Positions 42,687 to 51,517 of a stretch of 64,000 nt of DNA are shown here, piece after piece. The notes below the pieces were generated by a model. That model saw nothing but the letters and a program-made list of their open reading frames with translations, ran no database searches and was not told the origin of the DNA. A program made the translations under genes and the position numbers. How positions within the stretch are numbered: position 1 is the first letter of the stretch; each line of letters starts with the position of its first letter. This DNA comes from Synergistaceae bacterium UBA5560 (GTDB lineage Bacteria > Synergistota > Synergistia > Synergistales > Aminiphilaceae): contig DIMS01000114.1 of NCBI GenBank assembly GCA_002425685.1, positions 1-64,000 of the forward strand, read 5' to 3'.

Positions 42687-43782
42687 GAACTCTCTCCATT
42701 CCCCCCGCCCGGCGGGGACACTGCCTCCTCCCGACACCGCAGGGAAATCCGCTCGTAGGAACGGAGTCCCTGGACGCGCACATTCCGCCATGCCGCGGCG
42801 AACCGGAGGCAAAGGCCTTCCCGGGACGGAGTGCGAAAAGCGGAGAGCACACTGGAACCGGGTAAGAAAATGGACAGCGCACGAGCGAACGAAACCCGGG
42901 AAGGCGAAACGGAGATGTGGCGGCGGAGCCGCCTTGAAAAACGAGGAGGAGGGAACACGAAAAAACGGCCCGGAGGGGCCGGAAAAACATGCGTAGCTGC
43001 CGGTGCGTGTCCCGCTCGTCAGAAGAGGCGCATTCGTCGAGTCTCCCGAAGGTGGAATGGATGAACCGCCCTGGATCATACCCGTTTCCGGTGAAACGGG
43101 TCAAGAGGAAACCGCACGGAACTTTGACGGGACAAGGATAATGTCGTCCCCAAAACAGGGCAAGGGAAATGTCATCTGTCATTCTCTACAAATGATAAGG
43201 AGCAATGTTTTCTTGAACCTGAAGAAAGCGAAAAAAACGGCGGCTCTGGACAGGGCTATGAAAAGAAAGATGACGACGGCGGAAGAGACGGAGTCCCCCT
43301 TGCGGACAATGACAGAGAGGGAGTCCGCAGAGGTTTTCCTGAGGGCGGAGGATTCTGTGAGCCTGCAAACCGGGGCTTGAGTTGTGTGCGTCAAGTTGTG
43401 GAAAAAAGTTTTCATGGTGTTCGGCGGCCGTCTGTCGCGATTAGCCGCACTTTTCCAGGAGTGCCTTTTTGTGTCCGATCAACAGGTCCATGTGGAGGTA
43501 GCGGCTGGATTCCAGCCGCGGGGCGGGGGCGTGAAATCCGGAGGCGGAGCCTCTCTTTCCCGCTTATGTCACCTTCGCCGGCAAGGTAGTTTCGCGGACA
43601 TTGTGTACACCGTCCGCAGAGAAAAGCTTTCGCCTACGGACGGTGTACAAGTCCCTCCCGTGTTCGGTACGAAGGACGCAGCTTCGTTCTCTCACGGACG
43701 AAGCGGTTTCCCGGCGCACCCCAAAACGCGCACTCCGCAGAAAACTGCTCCGTAGGTAGCGCAATCCCTCGAGAGTGGGCGC
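42687..43782. other. 1.1-kb stretch without a convincing gene
   Basis: No frame here has both a ribosome site and recognisable sequence. It holds the ABC-F leader; a hairpin GCGGCTGG-ATT-CCAGCCGC (about 43501-43519); a weak terminator-like GCACT/AGTGC followed by CTTTTT (43447-43469, plus strand); and the 13-bp inverted repeat listed separately. The part from about 43150 to 43480 is lower in GC than its surroundings. No tRNA is visible. Confidence 0.5.
43604..43649. repeat. 13-bp perfect inverted repeat
   Basis: TGTACACCGTCCG (43604-43616) and its exact complement CGGACGGTGTACA (43637-43649), with a 20-base centre containing GAAAAGCTTTCG. It is not followed by a T-run on either strand. It could be an operator, a recombination site or an RNA hairpin. 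Confidence 0.6.
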
Positions 43783-44628
43783 TCAGGAATTTTCCGCACT
43801 TCCCGCATCGGACAGACGGGGTGGGTTCGTTCTCCAATAGGCGCTTCCGTCGGCCTTCCGGTCCAGAAAACCGTAGTCGATGAGATAGCGCCGAATGGTG
43901 ACGTAGTCGTCAAAGGCCCCGGCGAGAAGTTCGTTGACATCCCTTTCCGAGTACCGGCGTCCCCGGACGAAGAGTTCCACCATCCGATTGAGCACCACCA
44001 GCTTTGCCTTCTGTTTCTTCGGAAACGACGCGAGAACCAGAGGATCCTGGGAACTGAAATGCTTCTTCAGAATTTTCCGGGCCTCCTCGTCGGTGACCTT
44101 CACCCGGTCGTCCGCGACGGGCAGCGCCGCGTTGAAGGTCAGGTAGCCCTGATTCGCTTCCTTCCGGTCGAGGAGTTCCATGATGGCGAGAAAAAGCTTT
44201 GCCTCCCGGCGCCGTTTCCGGAGCTGAAAACGGTGATTCCGCACCGTCGAGGGGGACTTGCCCCCGAGAAGCGCCGCCGTTTCTCTGTCGCTGGCGCCCG
44301 CGTGGGTGTGGCGGAGCACCGCCTCCTGCAGCTCCGAGATGCCCGTATGCTCCTTTCCGAGACGCAGCAGCGCGTCGAAGGGATCGCCGTGCACCTCCGC
44401 CACGTGGCGGCGGACCGCTCCGGAGGCCGTGAAGAGCGTCGTTCCGAAGGGATAGACCACTCCTTCCTCGAATCTCTTGCCGCAGAACAGGCAGACATAG
44501 GCCTCGGGAGCGGTTTCCCGGATATGGCCGCACACGAGGTCCTCAAGGGATGCGCGCTCGAGCTGGGAAATAAGTGAGTTTATCATAATGCGGACAGTAT
44601 CTCGCATCATCTCTTTTTTGTCAAACAT
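43783..44628 (-). CDS. DUF2087 regulator with zinc-finger-like and HTH segments
   Basis: 281-residue putative transcription regulator. N-terminal part: a zinc-finger-like pattern CLFCGKRF followed by HVAEVHG (about residues 46-80). Middle: a LuxR-like helix-turn-helix, ELQEAVLRHTHAGASDRETA (about 98-117), then GKSPSTVRNHRFQLRKR. C-terminal: DUF2087, FPKKQKAKLVVLNRMVELF...RYSERDVNELLAGAFDDYVTIRRYLIDYGFLDR. The start is uncertain: the ATG at 44628 has no ribosome site, and a promoter-like pair lies inside the first 11 codons. Initiation at the ATG at 44586 would give a 267-residue, near-leaderless protein. Targets unknown. Confidence 0.78.
   Translation of the reverse strand: MFDKKEMMRDTVRIMINSLISQLERASLEDLVCGHIRETAPEAYVCLFCGKRFEEGVVYPFGTTLFTASGAVRRHVAEVHGDPFDALLRLGKEHTGISELQEAVLRHTHAGASDRETAALLGGKSPSTVRNHRFQLRKRRREAKLFLAIMELLDRKEANQGYLTFNAALPVADDRVKVTDEEARKILKKHFSSQDPLVLASFPKKQKAKLVVLNRMVELFVRGRRYSERDVNELLAGAFDDYVTIRRYLIDYGFLDRKADGSAYWRTNPPRLSDAGSAENS
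44596..44624 (-). promoter_or_regulatory. promoter-like element inside the annotated start of the DUF2087 gene
   Basis: On the minus strand TTGACA (44624-44619), 17-base spacer, GATACT (44601-44596). Transcription would begin at about 44589, only a few bases before the in-frame ATG at 44586. Confidence 0.5.
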
Positions 44629-44673
44629 ATACTAGAAACATCTACTTATCCTCACCTCGACACGTCTCGACAC

Positions 44674-44715
44674 AAAAACGCCGGGGCGGCGGCGGAACAC
44701 TCCGCCATCGCCCCG
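44674..44715 (-). terminator. intrinsic terminator of the peptide-transport operon
   Basis: CGGGGCG-GC-GGCGGA (44682-44696) pairs with TCCGCC-AT-CGCCCCG (44701-44715), 13 bp with a 2-base internal mismatch and 4-base loop. On the minus strand it is followed by GCGTTTTTG. Confidence 0.85.
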
Positions 44716-44746
44716 ACAGAATCCGTCGCAACAGAGGGAAAAAGAG

Positions 44747-45589
44747 CTACCGAAACCGTCCCTCCAGGGTGAGGTACTGATCGAAGAGAAGGCGGCTCAC
44801 CCGAGAGCCGAAGCGGAAGGACTCGTGATCCTGGTAGTACAGGGAGTCCTTGAAATCTTTGGTGAAGATGGCCACCACGTAGTTCCCGTAGGGGGTGGAG
44901 ACAATGCCTCCGTCGTTTCTGCAGGCATCCATGCTGCCGCTCTTGGAGGAGACGAAGAAGAGTTCCTCGTCCCCGGTGTTCTCCGCGTCGAGAAAGTACT
45001 GGGGCAGCCCCTTGGTGAGCAGGGTGTTGTACTTCTGGTCCTTGAACATGCCGCGCATGTCCTCGCAGGCCTCGGCGCTCCAGAGTTCGTTCCGGGAGAT
45101 CTTCCCGAAGAACTCGCCGTACTCCCGGGGCGTGGTGGTTCCCAGTTTGTCGAACCGGGCGAAATCGATGCGGTTGTGCAGCACCGTGTTCGGAAAGCCG
45201 AGGGCCCTGCAGGTGGCGTTGATGGCGTCGATCCCCAGGAAGTCGATGAGCAGATTGGTGGCGATGTTGTCGCTCACCACGATCATGAGGGTCGCGAAGT
45301 CCTTCACCCTGAGGGTCACGCCGCTCTCCAGACACCGCAGGATGCCGCTCCCCACGACGAAGTGCTCCTCGCCGCAGGAAAGAAGCTGGTCGGGGGCGAC
45401 GCTCCCCTCGGCGATGCGCCGGTACAGCTCGGCGAGAATGAAGACCTTGATGCAGCTCGCGGATTCAAAGGGTTCGTCCGCGTTCAGGGCGATCACGTTG
45501 CCCCGGAGATCGTCCGCGTAGAGTCCGAGCAGGCCGCTGAAATTGTGAATCTCCGCACGGATGCGTTCCTCGAATGTCACTGTGCGCAT
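44747..45589 (-). CDS. class A beta-lactamase-like serine hydrolase without signal peptide
   Basis: 280-residue protein of the penicillin-recognising serine hydrolase fold. The three active-site motifs are present: SxxK as S45-C-I-K48, SDN as S106-D107-N108, and KSG at 216-218; a TTTPREYGEF segment matches the class A region before the omega loop. No signal peptide or membrane anchor is visible, so it is probably cytoplasmic, unlike real beta-lactamases. It is the last gene of a peptide ABC-transporter operon, overlapping the ATPase gene by 13 bases, with GGAGAGGAG before the ATG. I infer an esterase or peptidase acting on the imported compound (perhaps a D-amino-acid peptide), rather than antibiotic resistance. 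Confidence 0.82.
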   Translation of the reverse strand: MRTVTFEERIRAEIHNFSGLLGLYADDLRGNVIALNADEPFESASCIKVFILAELYRRIAEGSVAPDQLLSCGEEHFVVGSGILRCLESGVTLRVKDFATLMIVVSDNIATNLLIDFLGIDAINATCRALGFPNTVLHNRIDFARFDKLGTTTPREYGEFFGKISRNELWSAEACEDMRGMFKDQKYNTLLTKGLPQYFLDAENTGDEELFFVSSKSGSMDACRNDGGIVSTPYGNYVVAIFTKDFKDSLYYQDHESFRFGSRVSRLLFDQYLTLEGRFR

Positions 45590-46656
45590 GACGGGTTCTC
45601 CTCTCCCTGCAGTGGAACGGGGTCGCCTGCTCCGCTCTTTGACAGAAATTCCTCGGCGAAATGGCACGCCGCCCAGTGTCCTTCTCCGACGCACCGAAGT
45701 TCCGGCTCCTCCCGGGTGCACTGTGGACGCACATGAGAGCAGCGGGGAGAGAAGCGGCACCCCGGCGGCAGTTTCACCGGCGAGGGGGTCTCCCCTTTCA
45801 GCAGCGCCCGCTCCCGGGGTTTTTCCTCCATGGTGGGCAGGGCGTCCACGAGCGCCCGCGAATAGGGATGCACGCAGCTTCCGGCGACGATACGATGGCT
45901 GCCGATCTCCATGATCTTTCCCAGATACATGATGGCCACCCGGTCGGAGATGAGCCACGCCAGCGAGAGATCGTGGGTGATGAAGAGGTAGGAGGTGTTC
46001 TTCGTCTCCCGCATCTTCACCATGAGGTTCAGGATGTCCGCCCGCACGGAGGCGTCCAGCATGGAGACGGGCTCGTCCGCGACGATGAAGTCCGGCGAAA
46101 GGATGAACGCCGCGGCGATGGCGACCCGCTGACGCTGGCCGCCGCTCAGTTCGTTGGGGTATTTGTACAGGTAGGTCTCTGCCGGCTTGAGCCCGGCGAA
46201 CTCCAGGGCCTCCACCGTCCGGGCGAGCAGCTCCTCCTGGTCGTGATGGTCGCCGTCGATGCGAAGCGGCTCGGACACGATGTCCACGATCATGTCCTTG
46301 GGATTCAGGGACTGGTAGGGATCCTGGAAGATCATCTGGGCCTTTTTGCGGAACATCCTGTTCCATTCCCTGTCTCGGTTCGACACGGACGCGCCGTCGA
46401 AGAGCGCCTCGCCGCCGCTTTTGGCGACGAGATTCAGGATGGCCCGCCCCGTGGTGGTCTTGCCGCTGCCGCTCTCTCCCACGAGGGAAAGGATCTCCCC
46501 GCGGCGAAGGGAGAAGGTCACTCCGTCCACGGCTTTGACGGTGGCCTTGTTCCTGCCGAGGAGGGTATCCAGAAAACTCCTCCGGATCTCGAAATGGACC
46601 TTCAGGTCCCGCACGTCCACAATGTGTTCCGTCATGCCTTCTCTCACCTGTTTCAT
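45577..46656 (-). CDS. oligopeptide/dipeptide ABC transporter ATPase (DppF/OppF-like)
   Basis: 359-residue ATPase: Walker A GESGSGKTT, Q-loop MIFQDPYQSLNP, signature ELSGGQRQRVAIA, Walker B FIVADEPVSMLD, and the C-terminal oligopeptide-type extension with its Cys cluster (CRFSPRCSHVRPQC...C). The C-terminal Cys of this extension bind an Fe-S cluster in some family members. GGAGGAA precedes the ATG at 46656, which overlaps the stop of the preceding ATPase by four bases. It works with the DppD-like ATPase to power the peptide permease. Confidence 0.9.
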   Translation of the reverse strand: MKQVREGMTEHIVDVRDLKVHFEIRRSFLDTLLGRNKATVKAVDGVTFSLRRGEILSLVGESGSGKTTTGRAILNLVAKSGGEALFDGASVSNRDREWNRMFRKKAQMIFQDPYQSLNPKDMIVDIVSEPLRIDGDHHDQEELLARTVEALEFAGLKPAETYLYKYPNELSGGQRQRVAIAAAFILSPDFIVADEPVSMLDASVRADILNLMVKMRETKNTSYLFITHDLSLAWLISDRVAIMYLGKIMEIGSHRIVAGSCVHPYSRALVDALPTMEEKPRERALLKGETPSPVKLPPGCRFSPRCSHVRPQCTREEPELRCVGEGHWAACHFAEEFLSKSGAGDPVPLQGEENPSCAQ

Positions 46657-47615
46657 GATCGTTCCTCCGCGAAATGACAGGCCGCCTCGTGCCCGGGTTC
46701 CACGCATCGCATGGCGGGCTCCCGGGAAAAGCAGATCTCCCTGGCGGCATCGCACCGGGGAGAGAAACGGCACCCCGGCGGAGGAGTGACGAGATTGGGC
46801 GGAAAGCCCGGAATGGACTGCACCATCTCCCGCTCTCCCCGGATGTCGGGGAACGCCTTCAGGAGTCGCTGCGTGTAGGGATGGCAGGGGTTTCGCAGCA
46901 CCTTTCCCACCGGGCCGATCTCCGCGACCTTGCCACCGTACATGACCGCCACCTGGTCGCAATTGGCTCCCACGATGGAGAGATCGTGCGTGATGAGGAT
47001 CATGGCCATGCCGAACTCGCGGCGGAGCTTTCCGAGAAGGGCCAGGATCTGGGCCTGGACCATCACGTCCAGCGCCGTGGTCGGTTCGTCGCCCACAATG
47101 AGCTTCGGCCCGCAGGCGAGGGCCATGGCGATCATGGCCCGCTGGCGCATGCCGCCGCTGAACTCGTGGGGATAACAGTCCACGAGGCTGGAGGAAATCT
47201 CCACCAGGTCGAAGAGGGCGAGCACCCGCCGCCGGGCCTCTTCCTCGGTAAGCTCCTCGTGGAGGAGCAAAGCCTCCGCAATCTGGCGGCTCACTTTCAT
47301 CACCGGATTGAGGGCGTTCATGGCTCCCTGGAAGACGATGGACACGTCCCGCCACCGGTGCTTCCGCAACTCCTCCTCGCTCTTCGCGGCGAAGTCCTCC
47401 CCGTTCAGAAGGATCTCGCCTCCGGCGATCCGCCCTTCCTTGGGCAGCAGTTGCAGCACCGACAGCGCAGTGGTGGTCTTGCCGCACCCCGACTCTCCCA
47501 CCAGGCCGATGGCCTCGCCCTTTTCGAGGGAAAAGCTCACGTCGTCCACCGCGCGGACGACGCCCTCCCGGGTGTCGAAATAGGTCTTGAGGTTGCGTAC
47601 TTCCAGCAGTTTCAT
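46653..47615 (-). CDS. oligopeptide/dipeptide ABC transporter ATPase (DppD/OppD-like)
   Basis: 320-residue ATPase: Walker A GESGCGKTT, Q-loop IVFQGAMNALNP, signature EFSGGMRQRAMIA, Walker B LIVGDEPTTALD and the oligopeptide C-terminal domain GCRFSPRCDAAREIC. I prefer the ATG at 47615, six bases after GGAGGAG; an in-frame ATG at 47621 touches that site. The gene overlaps its downstream partner and is three bases after dppC. The FQG rather than FQD in the Q-loop region is usual for the OppD branch. Confidence 0.9.
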   Translation of the reverse strand: MKLLEVRNLKTYFDTREGVVRAVDDVSFSLEKGEAIGLVGESGCGKTTTALSVLQLLPKEGRIAGGEILLNGEDFAAKSEEELRKHRWRDVSIVFQGAMNALNPVMKVSRQIAEALLLHEELTEEEARRRVLALFDLVEISSSLVDCYPHEFSGGMRQRAMIAMALACGPKLIVGDEPTTALDVMVQAQILALLGKLRREFGMAMILITHDLSIVGANCDQVAVMYGGKVAEIGPVGKVLRNPCHPYTQRLLKAFPDIRGEREMVQSIPGFPPNLVTPPPGCRFSPRCDAAREICFSREPAMRCVEPGHEAACHFAEERS

Positions 47616-47617
47616 GG

Positions 47618-48493
47618 TCATCTCCTCCGCAACGCCGGATTGAGGATCTCGTCGAAGGAGTGCCCGAGGAAGGCGAATCCCAGGACCAGCAGAATGATGC
47701 ACACTCCGGGCGGAACGAAGAACCAGTAGGCGCCGACGCTGACCGCCCCCGCCTCGAAGGCGTAGTGGAGCATCATGCCCCAGCTCGGCCGCAGCACATC
47801 CCCCATGCCGAGAAAGCTCAGGGTCGTCTCGGAGAGAATGGCCACCGCGGAGACGAGCACCGTGTTGGAGAAGATCAGGGGAAAGACGTTCGGAAGAATC
47901 TTCTTTCGCATGATGTACACGTGCCCCGCCCCGATGGAGCGGGCCCGCTCCACGAACTGCCGCTCCTTCACGGAGAGGGTCTGGGCACGGGCGAGGCGGG
48001 CCGTTCCCGCCCAGCTCGTGACGCCGATGACGACGACGATGTTCCACAGGCTCGACCCCAGAAGGGCCGCCAGCACGAGCATGAGGGGCAGCCAGGGAAG
48101 CACCAGAAAGGCGTCGGTGACACGCATGAGAAAGGCGTCGATCCTTCCGCCGAAGTAGCCCGAGCTGATGCCGACGACCGTGCCGATCACCATGGAGATG
48201 AGCGTGGCGAGCACCCCCACGATGAGAGAGGTCTTTGCCCCGTGGATCAGCTCTCCCAGCACGTCCCGTCCCAGATCGTCCGTACCCAGGAGAAACGCCT
48301 TCGACGGGGGCTCCAGCATTTCCCCGGCGCCGTATTCCTGGTGGTCGTAGTCGTACAGCAGCGGACCGACAAAGGCCAGAAGGACGAAGAAGACCAGGAT
48401 GGCCAGACCAACGAGGCTCATCTTGCTGCGGAACAGGGCCTCGACGAATTGCTTCCGTTTTCTGTGCAGAGCGAGTTTTTTCGCGTTTTCCAT
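47618..48493 (-). CDS. dppC: dipeptide ABC transporter permease DppC
   Basis: 291-residue inner-membrane permease with about six transmembrane helices, an N-terminal OppC segment (SKMSLVGLAILVFFVLLAF), LLGTDDLGRDVLGELIHGAKTSL, and the EAA loop ERARSIGAGHVYIMRKKILPNV that contacts the ATPases. It pairs with the DppB gene upstream (12-base gap). Confidence 0.9.
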   Translation of the reverse strand: MENAKKLALHRKRKQFVEALFRSKMSLVGLAILVFFVLLAFVGPLLYDYDHQEYGAGEMLEPPSKAFLLGTDDLGRDVLGELIHGAKTSLIVGVLATLISMVIGTVVGISSGYFGGRIDAFLMRVTDAFLVLPWLPLMLVLAALLGSSLWNIVVVIGVTSWAGTARLARAQTLSVKERQFVERARSIGAGHVYIMRKKILPNVFPLIFSNTVLVSAVAILSETTLSFLGMGDVLRPSWGMMLHYAFEAGAVSVGAYWFFVPPGVCIILLVLGFAFLGHSFDEILNPALRRR

Positions 48494-48505
48494 GGATATC
48501 CCGCC

Positions 48506-49474
48506 TCAGTACCGGATCCGGGGATCCAGATAGCCGTACATGATGTCCGCGGCGAAATTCGCCAGAATGACGCAGAAGCTTACAATGAGAAAAATGCCCT
48601 GGAGCAGGGGGTAATCCCTCGCCTTGAGCGCCTCGTACATGAGACGCCCGATGCCGGGCCAGGAAAAGACCGTTTCCACCTGGAGCGCCCCGGCGATCAT
48701 GAAGCCCAGGTTGATGGCGATGATGGTGATGATGGGGAGCCTCGCGTTGGGCACGGCGTGCCGGTTGATCACGTCCCGCCGGCTGAGCCCCTTCGCCCGG
48801 GCGGTGGTGATGTAGTCCTCGCTGAGCACGTCCAGAAGGGAACTCCGCATGATCATGGAGTATCCTCCCACGATGACCACCGCCAGGGTGACCGCCGGCA
48901 GGAAGAGGTGCTTCGCCAGATCCACGGCTTTGTCGGCGAACCCCGCGAAGGTGACCCCCGAGGTGTACATGCCCACCGTGGGAAACAGCCCGAGGTGGAC
49001 ACAGAAGAAGGCGATGAAGACGATGCCGAGCCAGAAGGTCGGCATGGCGTAGGTCACGAGGGAAAAGCCAAGAATGGCCGCATCCACGGGCTCGCCGCGA
49101 CGCACCGCGGCGATCTTGCCCAGGAGGATGCCCAGAAAGATGGCCACGATCTCCGCGGCGAAGGCGAGCACCAGTGTGGCGAAGAGCCGGGAGCCGATGA
49201 CGTCGATCACGGGCTGCCGATAGAAGAAGGACATGCCGAAGTTCCCCTTCACCAGTTCCCGCAGGTACACGGCGAACTGCACGAGCTGGGGTTTGTCGAA
49301 TCCGTAGAGGCTCTTCACCTGGGCCAGCATGGAGGGATTGGCGTTGGGATTCCGCATGATCATGGAGACGGGGTCGCCCGGCATGATGCGGAAAAGGAAA
49401 TAATTGATGATCAGGACGATGAACAGCGTGATGGCGCTGTGAAAAATCTTTCGGAGCAGGTATTCGGAATTCAT
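48506..49474 (-). CDS. dppB: dipeptide ABC transporter permease DppB
   Basis: 322-residue DppB/OppB permease with six transmembrane helices: FHSAITLFIVLIINYFLFRIMPGDP at the N-terminus, the EAA loop TARAKGLSRRDVINRHAVPNA, and VFSWPGIGRLMYEALKARDYPLLQG at the end, all standard. It forms the channel with DppC. It lies 158 bases after the binding-protein gene; a strong hairpin occupies that gap. Confidence 0.9.
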   Translation of the reverse strand: MNSEYLLRKIFHSAITLFIVLIINYFLFRIMPGDPVSMIMRNPNANPSMLAQVKSLYGFDKPQLVQFAVYLRELVKGNFGMSFFYRQPVIDVIGSRLFATLVLAFAAEIVAIFLGILLGKIAAVRRGEPVDAAILGFSLVTYAMPTFWLGIVFIAFFCVHLGLFPTVGMYTSGVTFAGFADKAVDLAKHLFLPAVTLAVVIVGGYSMIMRSSLLDVLSEDYITTARAKGLSRRDVINRHAVPNARLPIITIIAINLGFMIAGALQVETVFSWPGIGRLMYEALKARDYPLLQGIFLIVSFCVILANFAADIMYGYLDPRIRY

Positions 49475-49578
49475 GCGCGTTCCTCCCGACGGTAAGCGCC
49501 TTCATCCGGGGCGAGCCCGGCCAGGGGACGGCACCGCTCCACTCTCCGGAGCCGCTGCAATCCCCGCAGGCGCAGGGA

Positions 49579-49609
49579 GGGCGGCGCGACGAGCGCGCCG
49601 CCCTTTTTT
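49579..49609. terminator. strong hairpin between the binding-protein and permease genes
   Basis: GGGCGGCGCG (49579-49588) pairs with CGCGCCGCCC (49594-49603), 10 bp, 5-base loop. The T6 run follows on the plus strand, not the minus strand on which the operon is read. It probably stabilises the 3' end of the binding-protein mRNA, so that protein is made in excess; on the plus strand it would act as a terminator. Confidence 0.6.
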
Positions 49610-49632
49610 CACTGTTGTTCGCCCGCCTCCGC

Positions 49633-51255
49633 CTACTTCTTCGGTTCGAGCTTCACGAGGCTCGTGGCATTCTGGGCGAAGTAGAAGAGGGGGCCATTCT
49701 CCGCGGGAACCCGGACGAAGTTGGTGTACTTGTCCGTGCGGTACGCCTCGTAGACCTTGTTGTAGTACATGATCACGTAGGGGGCATCCTCGTAGAGAAT
49801 GGCCTGCATCTGGCCCACGATCCGCTTCCGTTCCGCCAGATCCACCGCGGTGGCCTGTTTTTCGTAGAGTGCGTCGTACTCGGGGTTGCTGTAGAAGCAG
49901 TCGCTCATGTTGCCGATCTCGCTGGTGAGCATGACGCTGAGGATGTAGCTGGGGTCGAGATTGGAGGTCCAGCCCCAGATGAAGAGATCGAAGTCGGCGC
50001 TGCCGCCGCCCATGAGATCGATGAGCACACCCTCGTCCATGATCTCGATGTTCACCTCGATGCCCACGTCGGCGAACATCTTCTTCATGAGCTGGCTGGA
50101 TTTGACGTAGTGGTCGTAGTTGGAGAGGATGGCGAAACGGAAACTCAGACGGGTGCCGTCCTTGTCCTGCCGGATGCCGTCCTTGCCGACGGCATAGCCC
50201 GCCTCGTCGAGGAGCGCCTTGGCCTTTTCGGGGGAGAAGGCCCGGAGGGCCGACTCGGGAACCTCGTAGTGCCAGTCCGGCTGGGAGGGGGGAATGAGCG
50301 TCGTGCCGGGGCTCGCGGAGCCCATCTTGGAGAAGTTCACCAGTTTTTTCTTGTCCAGGGCGTAGTCCATGGCCTGGCGGATCCGCTTGTCCAGGAGCAG
50401 CTTGTTGCCCTTCGACTTCTCGGACTGCCAGCAGTTGAAGCCCAGCTCGGTGAAGCTCCGCTCGTCCGAATGGAGAACCTCGATGTTCGGATCGTTCCGA
50501 AGGGTCTCCACCTGGTTGGGATTGATGTCCAGGGCGGCGTCGATCTCACCGGTCTTGATGGCCTGCACCATGGCGTCCTTGTTGGCGAAGAGGATGAAGA
50601 TGAGTTTGTCGATTTTCGGCGCCCCGCCGTAGTAGTTCTTGTTGGCCCTGAGGACGAGGCTGTCCTTTTCCTTCCACTCCTCCACGATGAAGGGACCGCT
50701 TCCCACGGGAGCCTTGTTCGGGAACGTGGCGAGCTCCTCCTTGGAGAGCGTCTCCCACACGTGCTTGGGAAGAATGGGCGCGGAGATCTGGAGCATGTTC
50801 GCCTTGGGAGCCTCGGTGAGCATCTCCACCGTGTCCGCGTCGACAAGACGGACCTCCTTGATGCCCGCGAGCTGGGACGAATAGCCCAGACCGGCGCTCA
50901 GGTAGAGTTCGTAGCTGAACTTCACGTCCTCCGCGGTGAGCGGTTTGCCGTCGGACCAGGTGAGGCCCTTCCGGATCGTGAAAGTCCAGGTCAGGCCGTC
51001 CTCGGAAATCTTCCAGCTCTCGGCGGCCTTGCCGACGGCGGAAAGATCGTCCGCGACGCCGATGAGCGGATCGTAGATCAGCTTGAACAGATCTCCCGCG
51101 TAGGCCGAATAGGCCGCGAGAGGGCTCAGGCTGTCCGTCTCGTTGGGATAACCGATGCGGTACACCGCCTCCTCCGCGAGGACAGGCAGGGCGCCGCCCA
51201 AAAGCAGTGCCACCAGCGTACACAGGACGAGAAACGGGTTGTTCGTCTTCCTCAT
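49633..51255 (-). CDS. ABC transporter substrate-binding protein, family 5 (peptide)
   Basis: 540-residue periplasmic receptor of the DppA/OppA family (SBP family 5). Signal peptide residues 1-27 (ending PVLA), then the family opening YRIGYPNETDSLSPLAAYSAYAGDLFKLIYDPL, the WTFTIRKGLTWSDGKPLTAEDVKFSYE block, and DLFIWGWTSNLDPSYILSVM in the second lobe. It captures a peptide or similar ligand for the DppBCDF-like transporter. It is the first gene of the operon and has its own strong promoter about 190 bases upstream. Confidence 0.92.
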   Translation of the reverse strand: MRKTNNPFLVLCTLVALLLGGALPVLAEEAVYRIGYPNETDSLSPLAAYSAYAGDLFKLIYDPLIGVADDLSAVGKAAESWKISEDGLTWTFTIRKGLTWSDGKPLTAEDVKFSYELYLSAGLGYSSQLAGIKEVRLVDADTVEMLTEAPKANMLQISAPILPKHVWETLSKEELATFPNKAPVGSGPFIVEEWKEKDSLVLRANKNYYGGAPKIDKLIFILFANKDAMVQAIKTGEIDAALDINPNQVETLRNDPNIEVLHSDERSFTELGFNCWQSEKSKGNKLLLDKRIRQAMDYALDKKKLVNFSKMGSASPGTTLIPPSQPDWHYEVPESALRAFSPEKAKALLDEAGYAVGKDGIRQDKDGTRLSFRFAILSNYDHYVKSSQLMKKMFADVGIEVNIEIMDEGVLIDLMGGGSADFDLFIWGWTSNLDPSYILSVMLTSEIGNMSDCFYSNPEYDALYEKQATAVDLAERKRIVGQMQAILYEDAPYVIMYYNKVYEAYRTDKYTNFVRVPAENGPLFYFAQNATSLVKLEPKK

Positions 51256-51444
51256 ATCATCACGCTCCTTCGGTCTTCATCCACAACACCCACAACATCC
51301 ACACCACCACTCCGCCGCGTCAACGCTTGCCGATCTCGTCTCTTGCCGTCGCCTGTCCAGGTTCCACGCATGGCATGCACAATAGACGGACCATCACTCA
51401 TCACGACAAAACATGCCTTTTCCATGAAACAACGCCGCGGCACG

Positions 51445-51473
51445 ACTATACCATGCCACAAGAGGGGCGGCAA
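51445..51473 (-). promoter_or_regulatory. promoter of the peptide-transport operon
   Basis: On the minus strand TTGCCG (51473-51468), 17-base spacer, TATAGT (51450-51445). It leaves a leader of about 180 bases before the binding-protein gene. Confidence 0.65.
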
Positions 51474-51517
51474 ATCGGATCTTCCGCAGAACCTTCCACA
51501 CAAAAACAGCGCTTGCG

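Noticed and set aside
43003..43755. Open frames of 78-125 codons on both strands in the gene-free stretch
   Set aside because: No ribosome sites, no recognisable sequence, and they run through the inverted repeats.
46653..49505. A 950-codon minus-strand frame that looks like a fusion of permease and ATPase
   Set aside because: Only its last 320 codons (the DppD-like ATPase) are real; the upstream part is an out-of-frame reading of dppB and dppC.
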